Positions 36,509 through 45,167 of a stretch of DNA of 64,000 bases are shown piece after piece. The first letter of the stretch is position 1. Each line of letters opens with the position of its first letter. Where the stretch lies: assembly GCA_016722635.1 (NCBI GenBank), contig JADKIX010000010.1, forward strand, positions 124,001-188,000, written 5' to 3'. The stretch is from Rhodospirillaceae bacterium. Its GTDB lineage: Bacteria > Pseudomonadota > Alphaproteobacteria > JAEUKQ01. Made by a program: the position numbers and the translations under genes. The notes beneath the pieces are model-generated. The model worked only from the letters and a program-made list of their open reading frames with translations. It was not told where the DNA came from and ran no database searches.

Positions 36509-36718
36509 TTCTAGGTTGATGGGTTGTAAGGTTATTTGCCAGCCCTCCTAATAAAAAACATTGTCTGCATCAAGATAATATAAATTCAGAATAATTCAAC
36601 CATACCAACCCTTGTCAACCTGCCGAATTTTCTGTAGGCTGCGCTTCAGCTGATTGGTTACATAAAAAATTTTATTAAAACGCGATCAATTTATATTTGT
36701 TCAAGGAGATCAACTCGC

Positions 36719-37336
36719 ATGACCGCTGTACAACTTCCCATGTCAACTTTATCGCAAACCTTATGGCCAGCTACCCCATCTTTATCCTTTGTACGCCAGG
36801 CTATTTTGGCTATTACCGGTTCTTTATTATTATGGGTTTCTGCAAAAATCCAAGTGCCTTTATGGCCTGTGCCAATGACTATGCAAACTTATGTGATATT
36901 GACCTTAGCCGCTTTTATGGGGAGACGTTTGGCCGTTGCCACCATCCTTTTATATGTGCTTGAGGGATTGGCGGGATTGCCCGTGTTTGCGTCTGGGGCA
37001 GGGCCCGCCTATTTAATGGGGCCAACAGGTGGATATCTGGTTGGTTTCTTGCTTGCCGCTTATGTGGTGGGCTATATGGCCGAACGTGGCTGGGATAGGA
37101 AAATCCTTCCTGCTCTGTTGATGATGACGGCAGGACATGTGATTATATTCATTTCTGGCTTAACTTGGCTGATTATTTTAAACCCAAAAGCTTTGGGGCT
37201 GGTCGATTCTTTGACTTTTGCTTATCAAGTGGGGTTGCAGCCTTTTTGGTTAGCCACCATCTTGAAAACAACCTTAGCGATGTTAACCATGCCCTTCCTG
37301 TGGCAACTAGTTAAATCAAGAAAGATATCTTCGTAG
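36719..37336 (+). CDS. bioY: Biotin transporter BioY
   Basis: The substrate-binding membrane component of a biotin transporter (ECF S-component), 205 residues with about six helices. Family marks are 'VPLWPVPMTMQTYVILT', 'GLAGLPVFASGAG', 'YLMGPTGGYLVGFLLAAYVVG' (split), and the C-terminal 'GLQPFWLATILKTTLA'. AAGGAGAT precedes the ATG. No bioM/bioN energising genes are nearby, so it must work alone or with a shared energising module. I see no clear BioR operator upstream. Confidence 0.93.
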   Translation: MTAVQLPMSTLSQTLWPATPSLSFVRQAILAITGSLLLWVSAKIQVPLWPVPMTMQTYVILTLAAFMGRRLAVATILLYVLEGLAGLPVFASGAGPAYLMGPTGGYLVGFLLAAYVVGYMAERGWDRKILPALLMMTAGHVIIFISGLTWLIILNPKALGLVDSLTFAYQVGLQPFWLATILKTTLAMLTMPFLWQLVKSRKISS

Positions 37337-37378
37337 AGGGAGTGTGCAGGCAGGGGGATTTTCCTGCCTGCAATTTTT

Positions 37379-38281
37379 CTACAGCTTTTTCTTCAACATA
37401 TTTTCAACCCATTGCTGACGGGCGTGTGCAGGTGCTTGAGTCCCAGGTGCCTCGGTCATGCTATCGACAATATCTTGTGACAGGTCAATCGCATCACCGG
37501 TTATAAGGGGAATTTCGTGATTATATAAGGTTTCATAGGTTTCTTGCAATATTTGCACCATATGCAGGAAGGGCGTGTTGATGCAACAAACGGCTGCATA
37601 GCCGATTTGTTGAAGGATGCGGAAATTATAAGAAAATGATTCGGGAATACTGGGCATCAGCACAAGGCAAGATAAGGGAATTTGGCTCGCGAATAAACGT
37701 AATTCCTCAACCGATTGCGGAGATTGCACCAAAATCATATCAACCCCGGTTTCAGCCAGCAGCTGCAATCGTTCGATTTTTTGCTCCATAGAACCTGTTT
37801 GCTGGTTACCGATATGGGTTCCAGCGACTAGCAGGGTTGATTGTTGACGTTTATCCAAAACCCGTTTCACCCGATCGAGCATTTCATATTCGCCCAATAT
37901 GTGGGAATTCGTAGCATGAGATGGCCAAGGATGTTGATCAAACAACGTACAGCCGCCGACCCCTATATTTTCCATTCTGGAGATAAAGATCTCTAAATCA
38001 TAGCCTTGCAGTCCAGGATCATCCAAACACAGAAGAGGTCTGTTTGTTTGCAGGCAAAGTTTCTCCATTTCATTGAGGATTGTTCGGGCATGGTTAATCA
38101 TGCCGATGCCACCTGGGGCTTGCTGCGGCATGATGTGTCGGAAAGATTGATAGGCTAATGCCTTAAAGCCACTTATTTCTGCACATTTTAGGGTGATTTC
38201 ATCATAAATGGCTGCAAAATGTAGGGGGGAAGATTTTTGTTCGGACAATAGCTGCTGTAAAGTGGGATGGAAAGGGAGCAT
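37379..38281 (-). CDS. Isocitrate lyase/PEP mutase superfamily-like protein, active site altered
   Basis: A 300-residue TIM-barrel protein with a faint but continuous resemblance to the ICL/PEPM superfamily: 'PLHFAAIYDEITLKCAEISGFKALA' near residue 18, 'PLLCLDDPGLQG' where family members have an acidic metal-binding loop, 'GGCTLFDQHPWPSHA' where they have an ED..PKxCGH loop, 'TLLVAGTHIG' where they have ARTDA, and 'AETGVDMILVQSP'. The catalytic cysteine loop is replaced, so lyase activity is doubtful. The gene is 12 bases downstream of an ABC permease gene on the same strand and may be co-transcribed with it. Confidence 0.6.
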   Translation of the reverse strand: MLPFHPTLQQLLSEQKSSPLHFAAIYDEITLKCAEISGFKALAYQSFRHIMPQQAPGGIGMINHARTILNEMEKLCLQTNRPLLCLDDPGLQGYDLEIFISRMENIGVGGCTLFDQHPWPSHATNSHILGEYEMLDRVKRVLDKRQQSTLLVAGTHIGNQQTGSMEQKIERLQLLAETGVDMILVQSPQSVEELRLFASQIPLSCLVLMPSIPESFSYNFRILQQIGYAAVCCINTPFLHMVQILQETYETLYNHEIPLITGDAIDLSQDIVDSMTEAPGTQAPAHARQQWVENMLKKKL

Positions 38282-38293
38282 TCTGTTGGCAAC

Positions 38294-39223
38294 CTAACGT
38301 TTGGAGGGTTCGGGTTTAAAGTGCTTTTCCAACCATGTTTGCCCGATTTCCAAAATCATGGAAATAACCCAATAGATTAAGGCGGCGGTAATCAGCATTT
38401 CCAAATGCTTAAATTCGGCCCTTCCCTGTGTTCTTGCCAAGAACATCAGTTCCCATATCCCCATAATGGAAACCAAAGAACTATCCTTCAGCATGGATAA
38501 GAATTGGTTGCCGATGGGGGGGATAATTAATCGCATCGCTTGAGGTAATATGATTTTGTACAAAGTCTGATGGCGTGATAGGCCCAAGGCAAGGGCAGCT
38601 TCGCGCTGGCCGCGGTTAACACCTTCAATCCCCGCCCGGAAAATTTCCGCAAGGTAGGCGCCATATCCCAGGCTAAGGGCAATAATCCCTGCGGCTTCTG
38701 CTTTTAAAACGACGCCGATTTGCGGCAGCCCTTGGTAAATCAGGAAGACTTGCAGTAACAAAGGGGTACCACGGAAAAAAGAAATATAAAAAGTGGCCAG
38801 GCCCACCCAAAAACCATGCAGGGAAATTTTACCTAACGCCGCCAATAACCCAATGATGCAAGCAATCACGATGGAAACCGCCGATATCCATAGGGTATTG
38901 ACTAATCCTACCTCCAATAGATAGGGAAGCTTTTTAAAGATAAAATCATATTGCAGGTTAAAATAATCAAAAAATATTGTTAAGACCGCTAGCAATAAGA
39001 CAAAAGTCAGGAATATTTGCCACTTTTTATGCAAATAGTTAATAAAAAGAACCAGAAATGTCGTAAAAATGCCAGTTGTGATCGCCAATATGATAAAACC
39101 TTCATTGGCTGATTGTATCATCATCCAGCGCCCTAAGGCAGAATTTTCTAACAAATTGCCCCAGTAAACGGAATTGCCAGCAATTAAGCCAAGGATCAAA
39201 GGCCAGATAAGTTTTTTTTTCAT
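38294..39223 (-). CDS. Amino-acid-type ABC transporter permease
   Basis: An inner-membrane permease of the polar amino acid (HisM/GlnP) family. The start is probably ATG 39223 (309 residues); the frame opens at TTG 39250. Three extra N-terminal helices (about residues 5-85) precede the standard core, which starts 'LPYLLEVGLVNTLWISAVSI' and has the 'SFFRGTPLLLQVFLIYQGLP' motif and the EAA loop 'GQREAALALGLSRHQTLYKI'. No ATPase or binding-protein gene is adjacent, so its partners are encoded elsewhere. The substrate cannot be told from the sequence. Confidence 0.88.
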   Translation of the reverse strand: MKKKLIWPLILGLIAGNSVYWGNLLENSALGRWMMIQSANEGFIILAITTGIFTTFLVLFINYLHKKWQIFLTFVLLLAVLTIFFDYFNLQYDFIFKKLPYLLEVGLVNTLWISAVSIVIACIIGLLAALGKISLHGFWVGLATFYISFFRGTPLLLQVFLIYQGLPQIGVVLKAEAAGIIALSLGYGAYLAEIFRAGIEGVNRGQREAALALGLSRHQTLYKIILPQAMRLIIPPIGNQFLSMLKDSSLVSIMGIWELMFLARTQGRAEFKHLEMLITAALIYWVISMILEIGQTWLEKHFKPEPSKR

Positions 39224-39320
39224 TGCCACTATTTGATAAGAAGGGGTCAATCTTCACCCATAGGATAACAAAGCTATTGCTGTCTAGAAAGAAGAAACTG
39301 CAGGTGGTGCTAATCTAAAT

Positions 39321-42029
39321 TTAGGATGGTTTTTTCACTTTCCGGCTTATAGCCGGCATTAGGGATGGCTTGCTTTTTGTGGGATTTCGGGTGCTCGTAG
39401 ATTTTTTCACAGGACTTTTGGCAGCCTTTTTAAGGCCAGCCGAACGTTTTTTGGCAGCGGGGGAGGCGGGTGTCGCCGGTGCCTGATCAATGATTTCAAT
39501 GGCTTGCGCTAAACCGATTTCTTGGTCACGGTAAGAAACTGGGATTCGCACATTCTTTATCCCATGTTGCAAATACACCCCGTATCGCCCGGTACGGAGT
39601 AAGATTTTTTTGCCGTCCTGAGGGTAAACACCCAGTTCAGATGCGGATTTCTTATTTTGTCCGCCTGTACGCGGTTGGTCTGCAATGAGGCTGACCGCCC
39701 TATTAATTCCGATGGTTAAAACATTATCGTCTTTTAAGCGGTGATATTGCTCGCCATGTTTTAAGTAAGGGCCAAACCGGCCAATGCCAACTGTAATAGG
39801 TAATTTTGACTCCGGATGGGTTCCCAAAGTTCGTGGCAGTGACAGAATGGACAAAGCCATGGCCAGATCCACTTCCTCCGGGTCAATCCCCTTCGGCAGT
39901 CCTGCTCGCTGGGGTTTTTCTGCATCGTGATTATCACGCTGCACATAAACCCCGTAGGGACCTTGTTTGAGGGTGATATCCTTGCCGCTTGCCGGATCCT
40001 GGCCGATTAATTTAGGCAGCGATAAACTGCTGCCGGGTGCATCTGGGTTAATGACCCCTAAACTATGGACATAGCGGCAATCGGGATAATTAGAACAACC
40101 AATAAAAACATTGCTTTTCCCGAATTTAATATGCAGTTCTCCTTTTTTACAAGAAGGACAAAGCCTTGCGGAAGTAGCGCCGTCACGGCTGATAAATAAA
40201 CTTTTTCCTAGTTCTTCATCCAGTGCTTTGTTAACAACAGCGCGGTTACCTAATTGTTCATCTAATCTTTTAATAGCCGCCCCGATTGACAGTTCTTGAG
40301 GGGTTTTAGCATCCTCGGAATTCAGGCGGGCAAAGTCCGTCCAAAATTTTTGTAGCACTTCTTTCCATTCAATTTTGGCATGGGTGATTTCATCGAGTTC
40401 TTGTTCCATGGATGCGGTGAAGTTATAGGCAAAGTAACGCTCAAAAAAGGTAACAAGGAAGCTGTTGACAAGTCGTCCAGTATCGGTCGGATGAAAACGG
40501 CGTTTATCCAAATTGACATATTGACGGTCTTGTAACACCTGCAAAATACTAGCGTAGGTGGAAGGGCGACCAATGCCCAATTCTTCCAATTTTTTAACCA
40601 AACTGGCTTCACCATAACGCGGAGGGGGTTGGGTGAAGTGTTGATCTGGTTTGATGGAATCCACAGACGCTTTTTCCTGAAGCGTCAGAGGGGGAAGGAT
40701 GGAGAATTCTTGATCGCTGTCTGATAAATCATCTTGGTCTTCTTGATAAACAGCAAGGAAACCCTTGAATTTTAGAACCGAACCGGTGGCATGGAAAGTG
40801 GCTTGATTTTGCGCGTCCACTACGTCAGCGGTCACCTGATCTAAAATCGCTGAAGACATTTGGCTTGCCAAAGTCCGCCGCCAAATAAGATCATATAACT
40901 GTTGTTCTTGTTTGGACAAAAAGCGTGCCATACTGGCAGGGCGGCGATGCAAATCGGTGGGTCGAATGGCTTCATGAGCTTCTTGGGCATTCTTTGCTGT
41001 TGATTTATATAACCTGGGTTTTTCCGGTAAATAAATATCCCCAAAGTCCCTTGCAATCAGTTGTCGGCAGCTAGCAATACATTCGCCGGATAATTGCACG
41101 CTGTCCGTGCGCATATAACTGATCAACCCAACGGTTTCGCCATCAATTTCAACACCTTCATATAATTTTTGGGCCATACGCATTGTTTGGGTAGCACCAA
41201 ACCCCAGCTTGCGGGAGGCTTCTTGCTGCAAGGTTGAGGTAATAAAAGGAGAGGCGGGGTTACGGCGGACAATCTTGTTATCTATCTGGGTAACACACCA
41301 GCCGGATAGTTTCTGTAATTTTTTGACGATGGTATCGGCATCGGTGGTGTTGGTGATGGAAAACTTTTCTAGTTTTTTTTGATCCCATTTCGATAGTTTG
41401 GCACGAAATGGTTCGTTATTAGAATTGCGAAAATGGGCAAAAATATCCCAATATTCTTGCGAAACAAACAGTTCAACTTCACTTTCCCGCTCACAAACCA
41501 GCCTTAATGCTACAGATTGAACACGGCCCGCCGATTTCGCGCTTGGCAACTTACGCCACAATACGGGTGACAAAGTAAAGCCCACCAGGTAATCCAAGGC
41601 ACGCCTGGCTAAATAGGCATCAACCAAATTTTGGTCAATCTGACGGGGATTTTTGAGACCCTCTAAGACAGCTTGCTTGGTAATTTCATGGAAAACCACC
41701 CGGCTAATCGGCAAGTCCTTGGATAACAAACGCCGGCGTTTTAATTCTTCCCAAATATGCCAAGAAATGGCCTCACCCTCTCGGTCAGGGTCGGTTGCCA
41801 AAATTAAGCGGTCAGCTGATTTAAGGGCTTGGCTGATTTGGTGCAACTGAGCTTGTCCACGGCTTTCTACTTCCCAATTCATGGCAAAATTATCTTCTGG
41901 TTGAACGCCGCCTTCTTTTGAAGGCAGATCCCTCACATGGCCAAAACTGGCAATAACGATATGATTTGCACCCAGATATTTGTTAATGGTTTTGGCCTTG
42001 GCGGGTGATTCAACAACAACGACATCCAT
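39321..42029 (-). CDS. topA: DNA topoisomerase I
   Basis: A type IA topoisomerase that relaxes negative supercoils. At 902 residues it is full length. The TOPRIM domain has 'VVVESPAKAKTINKYLG' at the start and 'LATDPDREGEAISWH'. The nucleophile is Y305 in 'GLISYMRTDSV'. One four-cysteine zinc ribbon follows ('CPSCKKGELHI...GCSNYPDC'), then several topoisomerase C-terminal repeats ('GPYGVYVQ', 'GRFGPYLKHGEQYH' and 'GRYGVYLQHG'), then a Lys/Ser/Pro-rich basic tail. It lies downstream of dprA (33 bases) in a typical alphaproteobacterial order. Confidence 0.96.
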   Translation of the reverse strand: MDVVVVESPAKAKTINKYLGANHIVIASFGHVRDLPSKEGGVQPEDNFAMNWEVESRGQAQLHQISQALKSADRLILATDPDREGEAISWHIWEELKRRRLLSKDLPISRVVFHEITKQAVLEGLKNPRQIDQNLVDAYLARRALDYLVGFTLSPVLWRKLPSAKSAGRVQSVALRLVCERESEVELFVSQEYWDIFAHFRNSNNEPFRAKLSKWDQKKLEKFSITNTTDADTIVKKLQKLSGWCVTQIDNKIVRRNPASPFITSTLQQEASRKLGFGATQTMRMAQKLYEGVEIDGETVGLISYMRTDSVQLSGECIASCRQLIARDFGDIYLPEKPRLYKSTAKNAQEAHEAIRPTDLHRRPASMARFLSKQEQQLYDLIWRRTLASQMSSAILDQVTADVVDAQNQATFHATGSVLKFKGFLAVYQEDQDDLSDSDQEFSILPPLTLQEKASVDSIKPDQHFTQPPPRYGEASLVKKLEELGIGRPSTYASILQVLQDRQYVNLDKRRFHPTDTGRLVNSFLVTFFERYFAYNFTASMEQELDEITHAKIEWKEVLQKFWTDFARLNSEDAKTPQELSIGAAIKRLDEQLGNRAVVNKALDEELGKSLFISRDGATSARLCPSCKKGELHIKFGKSNVFIGCSNYPDCRYVHSLGVINPDAPGSSLSLPKLIGQDPASGKDITLKQGPYGVYVQRDNHDAEKPQRAGLPKGIDPEEVDLAMALSILSLPRTLGTHPESKLPITVGIGRFGPYLKHGEQYHRLKDDNVLTIGINRAVSLIADQPRTGGQNKKSASELGVYPQDGKKILLRTGRYGVYLQHGIKNVRIPVSYRDQEIGLAQAIEIIDQAPATPASPAAKKRSAGLKKAAKSPVKKSTSTRNPTKSKPSLMPAISRKVKKPS

Positions 42030-42062
42030 TATAAACGATCCTTCACGACAACCAGGCGTTGA

Positions 42063-43214
42063 TCAATTCGTTATCCCTAAACTAACCTTATCTCCTAGAT
42101 GACGTCGAACCTTCCCGTCCATTTCTAGTTCGGTTAGTATAACCCGTAAATCTGCCAAAGATAATTGGCATTCATTCGCGAGTTCGTCAATGGAAATTGG
42201 CGTAATCGCAAGTTTTTGAAGAATAGTACTCTCAATTTCAGCGAATGGGGGGATAAAAGAAGGTGTGTGGGGAGAGGGAGATTTGGCTATTTGAAAGCTG
42301 CGGATATTCTTGATAAGGGTATCTGATGGCCGGGCGTTTGTATCAAAATCAGGCAGGGAATGAATGACATCCTCCGCACTTTCTGTTAAAACAGCGCCTT
42401 GCCTGATTAAGTTATTGGGGCCATAGCTGCGGCCGTCAAGGGGAGAACCGGGAACGGCAAAGACCTCTCTTCCTTGTTCTAAAGCCATTTTTGCGGTGAT
42501 CAGCGATCCTGATTTAGCCGTTGCTTCCACAACGATAATTCCCAAACTAAGGCCCGAGATTAAACGGTTGCGTCTTGGAAAAAATCCGGCTTGTGGAATT
42601 GTTCCCCACGGTTGTTCACTGACAATCAGACCCTGCTCCTTTATTTGGCGATATAGTTCTTGATGTTGCGGCGGGTAGATATGATCTGCGCCTCCAGCCA
42701 GTACAGCAATTGTGCCTGTGGTTAAGGAACCACGGTGTGCAGCTTGATCAATACCCTTGGCCATCCCTGAAACGACTGTCAAACCTGCTTTGCCAAGACC
42801 TAAAGCCAATAATTCCGCAATTTTGCAACCGGCGGCAGATGCTTGGCGCGCGCCCACAATCGCCACTTTAGGTAATTGCAATAATGCTTGGTTGCCGAGA
42901 ATGGTAATAACCGGCGGTGGATCTGCGATAAACCTTAGAAGAGCAGGATATTCCGGCTGATCCAAAAGGATTATTTCGCCGCCATTTTTTTGGGTTTCTT
43001 CAATCTCGCGTTGGATATTGCTGACAGATGGTAAGGGATGATTGGCAAAAAGGCGGATCAGCTCAGGCAATCGGCTGGCTTGATAAAGGATTTCTTTGGG
43101 ACTGCCAAATTTTTTGCATAGCTTTTGGAAAGTGATTGGTCCGATGAAGGGGGTTCGTGCCAAATGGATCCAGTGAAGCCTATCTTCATCAGATGGATAG
43201 GATTTATTTTTCAT
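42063..43214 (-). CDS. dprA: DNA processing protein DprA (Smf)
   Basis: Binds single-stranded DNA and loads RecA during natural transformation. The start is ATG 43214 (383 residues), which avoids the overlap with plsY implied by the longer open frame to 43304. The Rossmann core shows 'VAIVGARQASAAGCKIA', 'VSGMAKGIDQAAHRGSL', 'LAGGADHIYPPQHQELY' and 'FPRRNRLISGLSLGIIVVEA'. A winged-helix DML1-like domain closes the protein ('ISIDELANECQLSLADLRVIL'). DprA is widespread and does not prove competence. Confidence 0.94.
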   Translation of the reverse strand: MKNKSYPSDEDRLHWIHLARTPFIGPITFQKLCKKFGSPKEILYQASRLPELIRLFANHPLPSVSNIQREIEETQKNGGEIILLDQPEYPALLRFIADPPPVITILGNQALLQLPKVAIVGARQASAAGCKIAELLALGLGKAGLTVVSGMAKGIDQAAHRGSLTTGTIAVLAGGADHIYPPQHQELYRQIKEQGLIVSEQPWGTIPQAGFFPRRNRLISGLSLGIIVVEATAKSGSLITAKMALEQGREVFAVPGSPLDGRSYGPNNLIRQGAVLTESAEDVIHSLPDFDTNARPSDTLIKNIRSFQIAKSPSPHTPSFIPPFAEIESTILQKLAITPISIDELANECQLSLADLRVILTELEMDGKVRRHLGDKVSLGITN

Positions 43215-43224
43215 AACAATTGGA

Positions 43225-43821
43225 TCAGGCAGATTTTTTGCCAATTTTTGACTCGCTACCCGCAAATAATCGTTGAATATTGGTGTGATGGCGGATGAAT
43301 ACAAGCACGGTCATCACTGCCACCCATAACGCTGCCTCCATACTTACGAACCACCAACATAGGAAAGGGCAGGCAAAGGCTGTAAGCAGGGAGGCAAGTG
43401 ACGAGAAGCGGAAAACGAAAGCAATCAAGACCCATAGGGCCAAGGCAATCAATCCAAGCTTCCAATTAATAGCCAACATAATGCCCAAGAAAGTTGCCAC
43501 CCCTTTACCACCGTGGAATTTTAACCACACCGGGAACAAATGGCCAAGAAAAGCAAAGAAACCTGCTATTAAAGCTAGTTCTAAGCTCCAGTGATAGCCG
43601 ATGAAAAATGCCAATGCCCCTTTCCCTCCATCCAAGAGTAGGGTAAAGAAGGCCAGCGATTTATGACCTGTCCGCAAAACATTGGTGGCGCCAATATTGC
43701 CGGATCCAATCTGGCGGATATCGCCAAGCCCTGCTAAACGAGTGAGCAACAGGCCAAAAGGGATAGAACCCAAAATATAGCCAATCAGGGCCATTCCGAT
43801 CATTTCACCGTATCCTGACAT
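43225..43821 (-). CDS. plsY: Acyl-phosphate glycerol-3-phosphate acyltransferase PlsY
   Basis: An integral membrane enzyme that makes lysophosphatidate from acyl-phosphate and glycerol-3-phosphate. I chose ATG 43821 (198 residues), because the family starts 'IGYILGSIPFGLLLTR' and the extra upstream frame lies within pyrC. Motif 1 'GSIPFG', motif 2 'GSGNIGATNVLRTG' and motif 3 'KFHGGKGVATFLG' are all intact. It lies between the pyrC-like gene (13 bases) and dprA (10 bases). Confidence 0.94.
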   Translation of the reverse strand: MSGYGEMIGMALIGYILGSIPFGLLLTRLAGLGDIRQIGSGNIGATNVLRTGHKSLAFFTLLLDGGKGALAFFIGYHWSLELALIAGFFAFLGHLFPVWLKFHGGKGVATFLGIMLAINWKLGLIALALWVLIAFVFRFSSLASLLTAFACPFLCWWFVSMEAALWVAVMTVLVFIRHHTNIQRLFAGSESKIGKKSA

Positions 43822-43834
43822 CCTGACACCTTTT

Positions 43835-45136
43835 TTAGAAGTTATTATAAATTTGCCGTCCATCGACATAGGTTTGCAGGATCTTACCTTTAACCGGGAA
43901 ATGATGAAAAGGTGAATTCTTTGCCTGACCATGGAAAGCATGGATGTTGATAGCATAGGCTTTAGCAACATCGAAAACAACCATGTCGGCAGGCCTGCCG
44001 ATTTGCAGCCGCCCTTGGGGTAATCCTAAAATATCGGCTGGATTGCTGGTTAAACATTTCAGTAAAGCCAGTAAACCCATGCCGTGCTGATGATAAAGCT
44101 GTAAACTGAGGGGGAAGAAAGTTTCTAGCCCGGCTGCCCCTGCAGAAGATTGAACAAAAGTGGTTTTTTTAGAATCGTCATCTTGCGGGCTGTGGTCGCT
44201 GGTGATGCAGTCAATGATCCCATTTTTAAGGCCTTCAATCACCGCCAACCGGTCCGATTCTTCGCGTAGCGGCGGCGATAATTTGGCTAAGGTTTGGTAT
44301 CCTTGAATAGCCTGTTCATTTAAACAAAAGTAAGCAGGAGAAGTGCTGCAACTCACGGGTAATTGGTGTTGTTTGGCTTGGCTGATTATTCTAGCGGCAG
44401 TTTTGGTGGTGATTGGGAAACTGTGATAAGGGCTTTGGGTTAAAGCAACCAAATGTAAGTCACGCTCAATTTGCATTGTTTCGGCACAAGCAGGGACGGA
44501 GGGTAACCCCATTTTGGTGGATAAATAACTGTGGGTGGCAAGCGTACCTTCCGCCAATCGCTGATCTTCAGCATATTGTAAAATAAGGCTTTTAAAAGTT
44601 TTGGCGTAAGACAAGGCTTTCCAAAAAACTTTTGGGTTATCCACCGCTTTCAGGCCGTCCGTAAAACCGATTGCCCCCGCTTGTTGTAAATAACCCATTT
44701 CACTTAACTGCTGTCCAGCCAAATTTTGGGTCATTGACCCATAACAATATAATTTTGTTTTTTTCTCCTGATTGGCTGCATGCCTAAGGTAACTCACAAC
44801 CTCCGCATGATCTAAAATGGGCCTAGTATTTGGCAGGCAAACCATTGAGGTGACGCCTCCAGCCGCCGCCGCTTGCAACGTACTGGAAAGGGATTCTGTT
44901 AAAGTGGCCCCCGACACACGTATCTGCATTCGCATGTCGATCAAACCAGGGGCAATACAGTGGCCTTGGCAATCCTGAAAGGGAATTTTCTGCCTTTCAC
45001 AATATTTTATATTGATGTGACTGCCAACTTCCGTAATCAATCCTTGATCTATCAGAATTCCCCCTGTCTGATCTAAACCACTGGAAGGGTCAAGCAGGCG
45101 ACCGTTAATCAAAGCAAAGGGTACAGAATATGACAT
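43835..45136 (-). CDS. Dihydroorotase homologue lacking metal ligands (PyrC'/PyrX-like)
   Basis: A 433-residue amidohydrolase homologous to class I dihydroorotase, but probably without activity. The D-x-H-x-H-x-R zinc motif reads D67-M-R69-M-Q71-I-R73, so both histidines are gone. The later ligand region reads 'PVSCSTSPAYF', where active enzymes have a His, although 'SDHSPQDDDS' near the C-terminus retains an Asp. It lies 31 bases after pyrB. In Pseudomonas a non-catalytic PyrC' is required to assemble aspartate transcarbamoylase, and I infer a similar job here. A working dihydroorotase would then be encoded elsewhere. Confidence 0.88.
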   Translation of the reverse strand: MSYSVPFALINGRLLDPSSGLDQTGGILIDQGLITEVGSHINIKYCERQKIPFQDCQGHCIAPGLIDMRMQIRVSGATLTESLSSTLQAAAAGGVTSMVCLPNTRPILDHAEVVSYLRHAANQEKKTKLYCYGSMTQNLAGQQLSEMGYLQQAGAIGFTDGLKAVDNPKVFWKALSYAKTFKSLILQYAEDQRLAEGTLATHSYLSTKMGLPSVPACAETMQIERDLHLVALTQSPYHSFPITTKTAARIISQAKQHQLPVSCSTSPAYFCLNEQAIQGYQTLAKLSPPLREESDRLAVIEGLKNGIIDCITSDHSPQDDDSKKTTFVQSSAGAAGLETFFPLSLQLYHQHGMGLLALLKCLTSNPADILGLPQGRLQIGRPADMVVFDVAKAYAINIHAFHGQAKNSPFHHFPVKGKILQTYVDGRQIYNNF

Positions 45137-45167
45137 CTTGTTAATCCTCAGGGGATATTTACGGGAG

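Noticed and set aside
43215..43304. Longer dprA start overlapping plsY
   Set aside because: ATG 43214 removes the overlap and matches the usual DprA N-terminus.
43822..43980. Longer plsY start inside the pyrC-like gene
   Set aside because: The extra 53 residues do not resemble PlsY, which begins immediately before its first membrane helix; this is the shadow of the pyrC-like coding strand.
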